Below are positions 15,687 through 23,570 of a stretch of 64,000 nt of DNA, in pieces. The first letter of the stretch is position 1. Every line of letters starts with the position of its first letter. The DNA is from Palsa-504 sp050011155 (GTDB lineage: Bacteria; Actinomycetota; Actinomycetes; Streptosporangiales; Streptosporangiaceae). A program made the position numbers and the translations under genes. The notes beneath the pieces are model-generated. The model ran no database searches. It was given only the letters and a program-made list of their open reading frames with translations, and had not been told where the DNA came from. The stretch is from NCBI GenBank assembly GCA_050011155.1, contig JBEKJP010000086.1, positions 36,790-100,789 of the forward strand, written 5' to 3'.

Positions 15687-16726
15687 CACTTGCTCACCCC
15701 GCTCGTCTCGAGTTCTTTTGCCTGGTCATCGTGGTCGGCAGGACCCGCGGGGCCTGACTCGCGATACCGGCGGCCGGTATGCCGCAGGTACACGTCGTCC
15801 AGCGACGGGCGGGCCACGGCCACCGAGGCGGCGTTGACGCCAGCTCGCTGCAGCTCGGCCAGCACGACCGGGACGGCGGCCGCGCCGTCGTCGCTGCGCG
15901 CGGAGACGTCGCGGCCGGCGATGACCACGTCCCGTACCGCGGGCAGGCCGTCCAGCACGCGCCGGGCCAGGACCGCGTCGGCACCGCCCGGCAGTTCCAC
16001 GTGCACGGCATCGCCGTGGAGCTCGCCCTTGAGCTCGTCGGGCGTGCCCGAGACGACCACCCGGCCGCGGTCCACGATCGCCAGCCGGCCGGCCAGCCGG
16101 TCCGCTTCCTCCAGGTAGTGCGTGGTCAGCAGCACGGTCATTCCCTCGCCGCCGGCCAGCCGCGCGATCTCGGCCCACATGGCCGCCCGGGATTCCGGGT
16201 CCAGGCCGGTAGTGGGCTCGTCGAGGAATAGCACCGCGGGCCGGTGCATCAGCCCGAGCGCCACGTCCAGGCGGCGCTGCATGCCGCCGGAGTAGGTCCT
16301 GACCAGCCGCCCGGCCGCGGCGGTCAGCTCGAAGTGGGCGATCAGCTCGTCCGCGCGGGCCCGCACCGCCGCGCCGCGCAGTCCGTACAGGCGGCCCTGC
16401 AGGATCAGGTTCTCCCGGCCGGTGGCGGTCGGGTCCGCCCCTGATCGCTGGGCGACGACCCCGATCAGGTGCCGGACCTGCCCGGGCCGGGCGAGCACGT
16501 CGATGCCCTCGACACGCACCGTTCCCGAGTCCGGCCTGGCCAGCGACGTGAGGATCTTGACGGTGGTGCTCTTGCCCGCCCCGTTCGGGCCGAGCAGGCC
16601 GTAGATCATGCCGCGCGGGACGCTGATATCCAGGCCGTCCAGCGCCCGGATGCCGCCCTTGCTGCCCCGTAGGGCGTAAGTCTTGACTAGCTGACGCGCC
16701 TCGATGGCGCAGTCGGTCGTGCTCAC
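15686..16726 (-). CDS. ABC transporter ATP-binding protein (DrrA-like)
   Basis: A 346-residue ATPase. Walker A GLLGPNGAGKSTTVKIL, signature YSGGMQRRLDVALGL, Walker B AVLFLDEPTTGLD and the H-loop TTHYLEEADRL are all intact, followed by the C-terminal DrrA-type domain. It energises the permease encoded downstream. AAGGAG sits 6 nt before GTG 16726. The padR gene lies upstream in the same orientation, 151 bp away, so PadR likely controls the exporter, either in one transcript or from a second promoter in that gap. Confidence 0.92.
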   Translation of the reverse strand: MSTTDCAIEARQLVKTYALRGSKGGIRALDGLDISVPRGMIYGLLGPNGAGKSTTVKILTSLARPDSGTVRVEGIDVLARPGQVRHLIGVVAQRSGADPTATGRENLILQGRLYGLRGAAVRARADELIAHFELTAAAGRLVRTYSGGMQRRLDVALGLMHRPAVLFLDEPTTGLDPESRAAMWAEIARLAGGEGMTVLLTTHYLEEADRLAGRLAIVDRGRVVVSGTPDELKGELHGDAVHVELPGGADAVLARRVLDGLPAVRDVVIAGRDVSARSDDGAAAVPVVLAELQRAGVNAASVAVARPSLDDVYLRHTGRRYRESGPAGPADHDDQAKELETSGVSK

Positions 16727-16773
16727 TGGTTTCTCCTTGCGATCCAGTCCAGACCCGCGAGGAGAAACCCGGC

Positions 16774-16873
16774 TACTGTAGAGCGTGGGACCTCAGGGTT
16801 TCGCGTTCGCGGGATCGATTGAGGTTGACGGCCCCGGCCGCCGGTGTTGCCGCACCAGGCCGGGGTCGTTTTC
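16774..16873 (+). ncRNA. Candidate small RNA with its own promoter and terminator
   Basis: On the plus strand, in the gap between two minus-strand genes, a TACTGT box (16774-16779) is followed by a predicted start near 16787, a 6-bp hairpin (ACCTCA 16790-16795 with TGAGGT 16820-16825) and a 12-bp GC-rich hairpin (16828-16839 with 16858-16869, one G-U pair) that ends in TTTTC. The second hairpin carries an inner GGTG/CACC stem. The result would be an 80-90 nt RNA transcribed against the exporter leader. No known RNA family was recognised. Confidence 0.35.
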
Positions 16874-16877
16874 GCTG

Positions 16878-17534
16878 TTAGCTGCCTGTCGTCTCCTCCC
16901 GTTCTCCCTGGGTGAGCGCGCGGACCTCTGCTGGCAGTTCACCGGTGTCGTGGAAGCGCTGCCAGTCCGCGATACCGGGGAAGGTGCCGTCGGCGAGCTC
17001 CTTCACCAGGCTCCGGACCCATTCCGTCTCGGCGCGCCGCAGCGCCAGCTGGTACTCGGATTCGATCAGGAAGAGCCTGGGCAGCCCGGCCCCCCAGGTC
17101 TCCAGCCCGGCCTGGTGCTCGGCGTTGGCGGCCTCGAGCGCGTCGAGCCGCTGCCGGAGCAGGGCGGTAAGGTCGCGGGGAGACAGCACGGCGCATTCGG
17201 CCAGGGCCGCCTCGAACCTGGTGTACTCCCGCTCCGGCTCGCTGATCAGCTCGCGCAGCCAGTCCTGCAGCTCAGCGCGGCCCGCGTCGGTGATCTGGTA
17301 GGTGGTCCGCTCCGGCTGCCTGCCCTCGCGCCCGACCTCCACCGTCTCGATGAAGCCGTGCTTCTCCAGGTTCTGCACCACAGTGTAGAGCGAGCCCCAG
17401 TTGATCTTGATGGACTGGTCCTTGCCCCGGTGCCGCAGGGTCGCGGCCATCTCGTACGGGTACATCGGCCGTTCGGTCAGCAGCGTGAGCAGCGACAGTG
17501 CGAGCAGGTTGCCGACCTTGCGCCGGTTAGCCAT
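16878..17534 (-). CDS. PadR family transcriptional regulator
   Basis: A 218-residue PadR protein: an N-terminal winged helix (NLLALSLLTLLTERPMYPYE, then the wing DQSIKINWGSLYTVVQNLEK) and a helical C-terminal dimerisation domain. PadR repressors commonly control adjacent drug exporters and dissociate on binding the drug; the DrrAB-type exporter genes follow in the same direction. Start ATG 17534 with GAGGTGA upstream. Its promoter has TATACT embedded in a 16-bp inverted repeat (17585-17602), fitting autorepression. Confidence 0.9.
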   Translation of the reverse strand: MANRRKVGNLLALSLLTLLTERPMYPYEMAATLRHRGKDQSIKINWGSLYTVVQNLEKHGFIETVEVGREGRQPERTTYQITDAGRAELQDWLRELISEPEREYTRFEAALAECAVLSPRDLTALLRQRLDALEAANAEHQAGLETWGAGLPRLFLIESEYQLALRRAETEWVRSLVKELADGTFPGIADWQRFHDTGELPAEVRALTQGEREETTGS

Positions 17535-17571
17535 CGTGCGTCACCTCGCAGCCGAGTCCTCGTTGACGAAG

Positions 17572-17602
17572 ACTCGTTCTCAAGTACTCGTAGACGAGTA
17601 TA
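17572..17602 (-). promoter_or_regulatory. padR promoter with overlapping operator
   Basis: TACTCGT-AG-ACGAGTA (17585-17600) is a 7-bp inverted repeat that overlaps the minus-strand -10 box TATACT (17602-17597). A third ACTCGT half-site lies at 17572-17577 between promoter and start codon. Occupation by PadR would block its own transcription. Confidence 0.55.
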
Positions 17603-17647
17603 GGCATATAGCGAAGCCGACCGCAACCGGGCAATCTCCGTAACGTG

Positions 17648-17697
17648 ATGAAACTCGGGTTCCAGGGCGATCTGACGCGGTGGAACCCGGGTTTCAT
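17648..17697. terminator. Long hairpin downstream of pfkA
   Basis: A 17-bp stem (17648-17664 with 17681-17697; one G-U pair) and a 16-nt loop, containing GGAACCCGGGTTTCAT. There is no T-tract on either strand. It lies between the pfkA stop and the padR promoter and probably ends the pfkA transcript. Its sequence resembles the hairpin after xylA at 60500-60547. Confidence 0.55.
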
Positions 17698-17698
17698 G

Positions 17699-17740
17699 CT
17701 GTCGCTGGGACCGCTGCGGCTGTCGCTGGGACCGCTGCGG
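17699..17740. repeat. 21-bp tandem duplication after pfkA
   Basis: CTGTCGCTGGGACCGCTGCGG occurs twice, exactly (17699-17719 and 17720-17740), immediately beside the long hairpin and 11 bp from the pfkA stop. Confidence 0.95.
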
Positions 17741-17750
17741 GAGGGGCGGG

Positions 17751-18794
17751 CTAGCCGAAGAAGACTTCGGCTTCGGCGTAGCGCTGGGGCGGGACCAGCT
17801 TGAGCTGGCTGGTGGCCTCGGCCAGAGGCACCCGGACGATGTCGGTGCCGCGCAGCGCTACCATCACGCCGAACGCCTCGTCGTGCACAGCCTGGACCGC
17901 GTGCACGCCGAAGCGGGTGGCCAGCACCCGGTCGAAGGCGGTCGGGGTGCCGCCGCGCTGGATGTGACCGAGCACCGTGCAGCGGGCCTCCTTGCCGGTC
18001 CGCTTCTCGATCTCGTTGGCCAGCAGCTGGCCGACGCCGCCGAGACGGACATGGCCGAACGAGTCAAGCTGCTCGCCCGTGGTGGCCAGGTCCTCGCTCA
18101 CCGGGTGAGCACCCTCGGCCACGACCACGATGGGTGCGAACCGGGTCTGGAACCGGTGCTGCACGTAGGCGCAGACGCGCTCGATGTCGAACGGCCGCTC
18201 CGGGATCAGGATCACGTTCGCGCCGCCGGCCAGGCCCGCGTGCAGCGCGATCCAGCCGGCGTGGCGGCCCATCACCTCGACGATCAGCGCCCGGTGATGG
18301 CTCTCGGCCGTGGTGTGCAGCCGGTCGATGGCCTCCATGGCGATGTTCACGGCCGTATCGAAGCCGAACGTGTAGTCGGTGGCGCCGAGGTCGTTGTCGA
18401 TCGTCTTGGGCACGCCGACAACCGGGACTCCCTGCTCGCCCAGCTTGGTGGCCACGCCGAGCGTGTCCTCGCCGCCGATCGCGATCAGCGCGTCGACGCC
18501 CAGGCCGGCCAGGTTGTCCTTGATCCGCTCAACGCCGTTGCGGCCGCCGCCGACGCTCGTGTTCTTCAGCGGGTTCGTCCGGGACGACCCGAGGATCGTG
18601 CCGCCGCGCGGCAAGATGCCGCGCACCGCCTGCACGTCCAGGGGCATGGTGTCGCCTTCGAGCGGCCCGCGCCACCCGTCGCGGAACCCGACAAACTCAA
18701 GGCCGTATTCCTGTACGCCCTTGCGGACCACGGCGCGGATAACTGCGTTCAGTCCGGGGCAGTCGCCGCCTCCGGTGAGGACTCCCACTCGCAT
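17751..18794 (-). CDS. pfkA: 6-phosphofructokinase, mixed ATP/PPi group
   Basis: Phosphofructokinase of glycolysis, 347 residues. GVLTGGGDCPGLNAVIR is the nucleotide/diphosphate site, PKTIDNDL the catalytic motif, and EVMGRHAGWIA and HIQRGGTPTAFDR bind fructose 6-phosphate. GGEDT puts Asp where E. coli has Gly104, and PKTIDND has Lys where E. coli has Gly124; both residues are typical of PPi-dependent enzymes, so the phosphoryl donor is uncertain. ATG 18794 is leaderless, with TAAGGT 7 nt upstream. It lies in the conserved block that also holds glucokinase. Confidence 0.92.
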   Translation of the reverse strand: MRVGVLTGGGDCPGLNAVIRAVVRKGVQEYGLEFVGFRDGWRGPLEGDTMPLDVQAVRGILPRGGTILGSSRTNPLKNTSVGGGRNGVERIKDNLAGLGVDALIAIGGEDTLGVATKLGEQGVPVVGVPKTIDNDLGATDYTFGFDTAVNIAMEAIDRLHTTAESHHRALIVEVMGRHAGWIALHAGLAGGANVILIPERPFDIERVCAYVQHRFQTRFAPIVVVAEGAHPVSEDLATTGEQLDSFGHVRLGGVGQLLANEIEKRTGKEARCTVLGHIQRGGTPTAFDRVLATRFGVHAVQAVHDEAFGVMVALRGTDIVRVPLAEATSQLKLVPPQRYAEAEVFFG

Positions 18795-18856
18795 GGCCCT
18801 TACCTTAGTGGGCCAGAGCCGGGCGTGGATGCATGCGGCGCCGGCTCAGGAAAAAC

Positions 18857-19564
18857 TCAGGCGTCGGGCGGTGTCACCGGCCTGGCCAGCTCGGCTTTGG
18901 CGCGGCGGGCGTCGACGTCGACGTACTCCTGGCCGGAGAGCTTCGCGATCGCCTGCATGATCTCGTCCGTGATCGCCCGCAGCAGCTTCGCGTCCCCCTG
19001 CTGGCCGCGGTAGCGGGAGAAGTCCAGCGGCTCGCCGAACCGCACGCCGGGCCGGACCCGCAGGTCCGGGCGGAGCCTGCCCGGCGGCTGGAGCCGGAAG
19101 GTGTCGATCATCGCGCACGGGACGACCGGGGCGCCGGACTCGACGGCCAGCCTGGCCACTCCCGTCTTGCCCCGGTACAGCCGGCCGTCCGGGCTCCGGG
19201 TGCCCTCCGGGTAGATGCCGAGTATCTTCCCGGCCGCCAGGACCTGCAGGCCGGTCCGGATGGCCTGTTCGCTGGCCGGGCCTCCCGCCCGGTCCAGGGG
19301 AATCACGCCGACCCCGGTGAAGAAGGCCCGGCTGATCAGTCCCTTCAGCCCGCGACCGGTGAAGTATTCCGATTTGCCCAGGAAGATCACCTTCCGCGGC
19401 ACGGGAAACGGCCCGAAGAAGTGGTCGGAGAAGGACAGATGATTGCTCGCGAGGATGACCGGGCCCCGCCGCGGCACGTTCTTCGCCCCCCACGCGCGGG
19501 ACCGGAAGAGGATCTTCAGCGCTATCCCGAGCGTGTACTTCGTCAGCCAGTAGCCCACGCTCAC
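18857..19564 (-). CDS. 1-acyl-glycerol-3-phosphate acyltransferase (PlsC-like)
   Basis: A 235-residue acyltransferase. The catalytic NHLSFSDHFFGP contains the HX4D motif, and IYPEGTRSPDG is the glycerol-phosphate binding motif. It probably acylates lysophosphatidate or a glycolipid at the inner membrane face; the N terminus has a hydrophobic segment. Start GTG 19564, with TACATG 7 nt upstream. Divergent from the lipase gene at 19628, with which it may share membrane-lipid functions. Confidence 0.87.
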   Translation of the reverse strand: MSVGYWLTKYTLGIALKILFRSRAWGAKNVPRRGPVILASNHLSFSDHFFGPFPVPRKVIFLGKSEYFTGRGLKGLISRAFFTGVGVIPLDRAGGPASEQAIRTGLQVLAAGKILGIYPEGTRSPDGRLYRGKTGVARLAVESGAPVVPCAMIDTFRLQPPGRLRPDLRVRPGVRFGEPLDFSRYRGQQGDAKLLRAITDEIMQAIAKLSGQEYVDVDARRAKAELARPVTPPDA

Positions 19565-19627
19565 ATCGTCGCATGTACCGGGGCCCAGCGGGATGCGCGG
19601 CGGGCACCCGCATGCGACGATTCGATC

Positions 19628-20377
19628 ATGTCATCAGTGCTTCCCGGCGCGGAATCCTTCGAGCAGGCTGGCGGCCCGGTCGGCGTGCTGCTCTGCCATG
19701 GCTTCACCGGCAGCCCGCAGACGCTGCGCGGCTGGGCGGATTACCTGGCGGCCCAGGGCCTGACGGTCAGCCTCCCCCGGCTGCCCGGGCACGGCACCAC
19801 GTGGCAGGACATGGCCCGGACGGGCAGTGACGACTGGCTGGCGGAGGTGGACGCCGCGTTCGGGAAGCTGGCGGGCCAGTGCGAGCAGGTCTTCGTGTTC
19901 GGTTTGTCCATGGGTGGCTGCCTGGCGCTGCGGCTGGCGGAGACGCGGGGCGGCGCGGTCCGCGGCCTGGTCCTGGTCAACCCGTCGCTGGCCCCGGACA
20001 CCAAGCTGTTCCTGCTCGCGCCGGTCCTCAAGTACGTGGTGCGGTCGCTGCCCGGCATCGCCAGCGATATCGCCAAGCCCGGCGTGCGCGAGGTTGGCTA
20101 CGACCGGGTACCGGTCCGGGCCGCGGCCACGCTGCCCACGTTGTGGAACGAGACCGCCCGGCACCTCGGCGAGGTCACCCAGCCGGTGCTCATCTACCGC
20201 AGCACCACCGATCACGTGGTCGGGCCGAACAGCATGCGCGTGCTGCGGGCGGCTATCCCCGGCGGCCAGGTGACCGTGCGCGAATGCCCGGACAGCTACC
20301 ACGTCGCGACGCTCGACAACGACGCCGGGACGATCTTCGAGGGCAGCCTGAAATTCATCCAGGACCACTCCGGATAG
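19628..20377 (+). CDS. Alpha/beta hydrolase, monoacylglycerol lipase/carboxylesterase type
   Basis: A 249-residue alpha/beta hydrolase. GVLLCHGFTGSP is the oxyanion strand; FGLSMGG carries the nucleophile Ser; Asp in YRSTTDHVVGPNS and His in PDSYHVATLD complete the triad. The size and HGFTGSP motif match Est30-like carboxylesterases. Natural substrate unknown. Divergent from the PlsC-like acyltransferase. Confidence 0.85.
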   Translation: MSSVLPGAESFEQAGGPVGVLLCHGFTGSPQTLRGWADYLAAQGLTVSLPRLPGHGTTWQDMARTGSDDWLAEVDAAFGKLAGQCEQVFVFGLSMGGCLALRLAETRGGAVRGLVLVNPSLAPDTKLFLLAPVLKYVVRSLPGIASDIAKPGVREVGYDRVPVRAAATLPTLWNETARHLGEVTQPVLIYRSTTDHVVGPNSMRVLRAAIPGGQVTVRECPDSYHVATLDNDAGTIFEGSLKFIQDHSG

Positions 20378-20462
20378 TTCGTGACGGCGGGCGACATCAC
20401 ACTTACGTAGCGGCAGTCCCGTGTGGTCGACGGGATGTTTCGGACCTACTAACGTGGAAGGC

Positions 20463-20858
20463 GTGGAACCTCCTGCGCCGTCACCCGAAATGGTCGAAGC
20501 CTCGCGCAGGCACCTGACCGAGCACTATGCGTCCGGTGTCGACCTGCTGCTCTGGGAGACCGAGAAACGCCTGGTCCCGGACCTGGACGCGATCAAGGCG
20601 GTCACCGATGCGGCGGGTGCTGAGCGAGCCGAGGGGCTGGACATCGGGGCTGCCCTGGTCCTGGTGCAGGCGGCCCGGCTGGGCCTGGATCGCCTCGAGT
20701 GCGAGCTCTTCGACGCGGCGCAGGCCATGGGCATGCGGCCGGAGGCGATCGCCGCGGTGCTCGACCTGCCGGACGCCGCGGCCGCGGCGAAACGGCACCG
20801 CCGGCTCGAGGCCCGCCGGGCTCTGCCGTACGGCGACGTTGATACGCCTTCGGCTTAA
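20463..20858 (+). CDS. Unknown 131-residue cytosolic protein
   Basis: Not recognised. It is acidic to neutral and mostly helical, without membrane segments or signal peptide. The C-terminal half (GMRPEAIAAVLDLPDAAAAA followed by KRHRRLEARR) resembles a short helix-turn-helix with a basic tail, so DNA or RNA binding is possible. GTG 20463 is leaderless: TAACGT (20450-20455) lies 7 nt upstream. Confidence 0.65.
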   Translation: MEPPAPSPEMVEASRRHLTEHYASGVDLLLWETEKRLVPDLDAIKAVTDAAGAERAEGLDIGAALVLVQAARLGLDRLECELFDAAQAMGMRPEAIAAVLDLPDAAAAAKRHRRLEARRALPYGDVDTPSA

Positions 20859-20969
20859 TCCAGCCGGCATAGGCGTATAAGCACGCGTACTCCTGAGATT
20901 TACCCTCCCTGCACCCGGTCATCGGCGGCTATCGTGGGAGCAGGCTTCGCTTCGGACATCGGTGGGGAC

Positions 20970-21917
20970 GTGCCGGACTGGGATAACACGGAGAGCAGGG
21001 AGAGCGACGAGGACGCGGCATGGCGCGACCTGGTCGCCCGGTTCGAGGCACCCGCGGCCACGACCGGGCCCTCTCCCTGGCCGGAGCGCGAGAACGTGTC
21101 CGGGCCGCAGCTGCCTGGCGGTACCGGGGGTCCCGGCGCGGCCTCACCCGGCCGGGGCAGGCACGAGGCCGGGGGACCGCCAGAGCCTGAGGGAACGCCT
21201 CGTGGCACCGACGGGCCCCGCAGCCCCGGCGGCCATCGCCGCACGGACGGGCCCCAGGGCAGTGACGGACGCCGCGCCGCCGACGGTTTCCGCACGCCTG
21301 GCGGCCCAGCGGACGCCGACGGCACGTCCTGGCCGGGCGGGTCCGGAAGCACCGGAAGCACCGGAAGCACCGGCGAACGCGGTACCGCCGCGGGGCCGCC
21401 GGAGGCCAGGGGCACCCGCGGGTCCGGCCCGACCCGGGGAGACCAGGCCGGCGGGGAAGCACGCGGCGCCGAGGGGATGCGCGGGTTCGACGACGAAGGC
21501 GCCCGGCAGGCGTTCCGGGCGGAACGGCAGCCGGGGGCACACGAACCAGATGTGATCCAGGCCGCGCGACGGGAGCGGCGGACGTCCGCGCACGGGACAC
21601 GAGCCCGCCGGATCCGGGCCCGCAAGATCCCGCCGCGGCCAGGGCCGGAGGACGACGAGGGGCATTTCGTCCCGCCCACGCCGCCGCCGCTGCCCAAGCT
21701 GGACCCGGTAACCAAGGGCGCCTGGGCGGCGTTGTTCGGCGGGCCGGCCTACCTGGTCGTGGCGACCGCGGTCGGCTGGTCGGTACCCGGCGTCGCCGCG
21801 TTCTGCGCAGTGGCGGCGTTCGTCACCGGGTTCGCCATACTCGTGCTGCGTATGAACGAGTCTTCGGGTCCAGGGCCGGATGGTCCGGACGGCGGCGACG
21901 ACGGCGCCGTGGTCTGA
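20970..21917 (+). CDS. Membrane protein with long Gly/Pro/Arg-rich N-terminal region
   Basis: A 315-residue protein. The first 15 residues (PDWDNTESRESDEDAAWRDL) are a conserved acidic opening, followed by about 200 low-complexity residues rich in Gly, Pro, Arg and Thr (including a GST repeat), then two membrane helices near the C terminus (AYLVVATAVGWSVPGVAAF and an adjacent helix) and an acidic tail. Function unknown. GTG 20970 is preceded by GGTGGGG; TATCGT at 20930 suggests a short leader. The last 95 bases overlap the convergent glucokinase gene. Confidence 0.65.
   Translation: MPDWDNTESRESDEDAAWRDLVARFEAPAATTGPSPWPERENVSGPQLPGGTGGPGAASPGRGRHEAGGPPEPEGTPRGTDGPRSPGGHRRTDGPQGSDGRRAADGFRTPGGPADADGTSWPGGSGSTGSTGSTGERGTAAGPPEARGTRGSGPTRGDQAGGEARGAEGMRGFDDEGARQAFRAERQPGAHEPDVIQAARRERRTSAHGTRARRIRARKIPPRPGPEDDEGHFVPPTPPPLPKLDPVTKGAWAALFGGPAYLVVATAVGWSVPGVAAFCAVAAFVTGFAILVLRMNESSGPGPDGPDGGDDGAVV
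21343..21369 (+). repeat. 9-bp tandem repeat, three copies
   Basis: CCGGAAGCA is repeated three times and begins a fourth, encoding Gly-Ser-Thr units in the low-complexity region of the membrane protein gene. Copy number changes would keep the frame. Confidence 0.9.
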
Positions 21918-22872
21918 AGATTGCCGCGCTGCTCGCCCGGGCCAGGTCGGCGGCGCCGACGATCCCGGCGTCCTCACCTAGCTGCGCGACCTTGATCTCA
22001 GCCAGCGGGCGGTGACCGTGGCCGGTCAGCGCGCGCTCGAAGACTGCCCGGGCCGGGTCGAGCAGCAGTTCGCCCGCCTCGGAAACCCCGCCGCCGATCA
22101 CGAAGCAGGCCGGGTCGAGGATCGCGGCCAGGTCGGCCAGGCCCTGGCCGAGCCAGCCGCCGATGGTCTGGAAGCAGCGCAGGGCGGCCGGGTCCCCCTC
22201 GGTCGCGGCCCGGGTGATCACCGGGCCCGAGATGCCCTCGGGCGTCCCGTCGCCCAGCTGCAGCAGCCGGATGGCGGCGCTCGGCGTGCGCCTGGCGAGC
22301 TCACGCGCCTCGGCGACCAGGGCGTTGCCGCTGCAGTACTGCTCCCAGCAGCCGCGGTTCCCGCACCCGCACAGCCGCCCGTCGGGTACCACGCGGATGT
22401 GCCCGGGCTCGCCGGCTATCCCCCACCGGCCGCGGTAAAGCTCGCCGCCGATGAGGACGGCGGCGCCGATACCGGTGCCCAGCGCCACCAGCATCGCGTC
22501 GCGGTACCCGCGCGCGGCGCCGAACCGGGCTTCGGCCCAGGCGGAGGCGTTCGCGTCGTTCTCCACCACGACCTCGCGGCCGAGGCGTTCTTCCACCCGC
22601 TGTTTCAGCGGCTCGTCACGCCAGGCGAGGTTCGGGGCGAAAAGCATGGTGGCCCGGGCGCTGTCGACAAAGCCAGCCGCGCCCAGCCCGATCGCCGCGA
22701 TCCGGTGGCCGGCCAGGAGCTCGGTCACCGCGTCGGCGATCGCTTGCTCGGTCCGCGCCGGACTGGCCGCCGGGGTCGATCTCTTCAGCTTGGCGATGAT
22801 GCGGCCGTCTTCGTCGACTACCCCTGCCGCGACTTTCGTGCCACCGACATCGACGCCGATGGCGAGCGTCAC
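21823..22872 (-). CDS. glkA: ROK family glucokinase
   Basis: Phosphorylates glucose with ATP in the cytosol, and in streptomycetes also mediates carbon catabolite repression. The 349-residue protein has the phosphate loop IGVDVGGTKVAAGV at the N terminus, the substrate motif VVENDANASAWAE, EPGHIRV, and the ROK zinc motif CGCGNRGCWEQYCSG. Start GTG 22872 overlaps the upstream stop (GTGA), so the genes are coupled. Normal homologues end soon after VGAADLA; here about 35 Arg-rich residues follow, reading antisense through the 3' end of the gene at 20970. That tail probably reflects loss of the original stop. Confidence 0.92.
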   Translation of the reverse strand: MTLAIGVDVGGTKVAAGVVDEDGRIIAKLKRSTPAASPARTEQAIADAVTELLAGHRIAAIGLGAAGFVDSARATMLFAPNLAWRDEPLKQRVEERLGREVVVENDANASAWAEARFGAARGYRDAMLVALGTGIGAAVLIGGELYRGRWGIAGEPGHIRVVPDGRLCGCGNRGCWEQYCSGNALVAEARELARRTPSAAIRLLQLGDGTPEGISGPVITRAATEGDPAALRCFQTIGGWLGQGLADLAAILDPACFVIGGGVSEAGELLLDPARAVFERALTGHGHRPLAEIKVAQLGEDAGIVGAADLARASSAAIFRPRRRRRRRPDHPALDPKTRSYAARVWRTR

Positions 22873-23543
22873 TGACTGGTTTCCCCGCGGTCGGACGCAG
22901 CGCCGGTGCCGGGGCGCGAAGGGCCGCCCCGTTCGGCCTGACGGTTTTGCTCTTGGGTCTTCATGACCTGCTCGAACGCGGAGAACGCGCCTTCGACCAC
23001 CCCGGCCAGGGCCCCGCCCGCGTCGGCCAGCCGGGCACTGAGCCCGCTCGCGCCGCCCGTCCGGGCCGCGCGGGCCGCCTGGCAGATCGGGCACCACTGG
23101 CACTCGGGCGACTCGGTGGGAGGCGGCTCGTTGGTGGCCGTGTCCCACACGTCACCGCTGTTTTTGCGCTCGGCCCCGATGGTCCGCTTCACCTGGTCAG
23201 CGACCTGGTTGGCCATGCTGCGGGCGCCCGCCTTCATCATCCAGCGCTGGAAGTCCGCGACCGGGTCGCTGCCGCGGGACGAGCCGCGACCGCCGCCCGC
23301 CTGGCCTCGACCGCCGTTCCTGGCCTGGCCGTTGCTCCGCGGCTGGTTATTACCGCGCGGGCCGCTACCTGCAGCGGAACCGTCCTGCGTGGCACTGGCC
23401 CACGGATCGCGGGCGGACGAACCGCTATCGTGCGGGCTGTTGTCTTGCGGGTCACTGCTCTGTGACGGGCTGCCGCTCTGCGGTGCGTTGCCTTGCGGCT
23501 CGCCGCTTTCGCCTGGCTGGCTCTCGTCTCGGGATTCCGACAC
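22869..23543 (-). CDS. DUF5304 family protein
   Basis: A 224-residue protein conserved in actinobacteria. About 90 low-complexity residues (Ser, Gly, Gln, Asn) precede a conserved segment with DPVADFQRWMMKAGARSMAN and QVADQVKRTIG, then ECQWCPICQAAR with two CxxC-like pairs that could bind a metal. No enzyme motif. TAGGAGG sits 7 nt before GTG 23543. Its stop overlaps the glucokinase start, so it is co-translated with glkA; the functional link is unknown. Confidence 0.75.
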   Translation of the reverse strand: MSESRDESQPGESGEPQGNAPQSGSPSQSSDPQDNSPHDSGSSARDPWASATQDGSAAGSGPRGNNQPRSNGQARNGGRGQAGGGRGSSRGSDPVADFQRWMMKAGARSMANQVADQVKRTIGAERKNSGDVWDTATNEPPPTESPECQWCPICQAARAARTGGASGLSARLADAGGALAGVVEGAFSAFEQVMKTQEQNRQAERGGPSRPGTGAASDRGETSQ

Positions 23544-23570
23544 CTGACGCCTCCTACACGAATCGTACCG

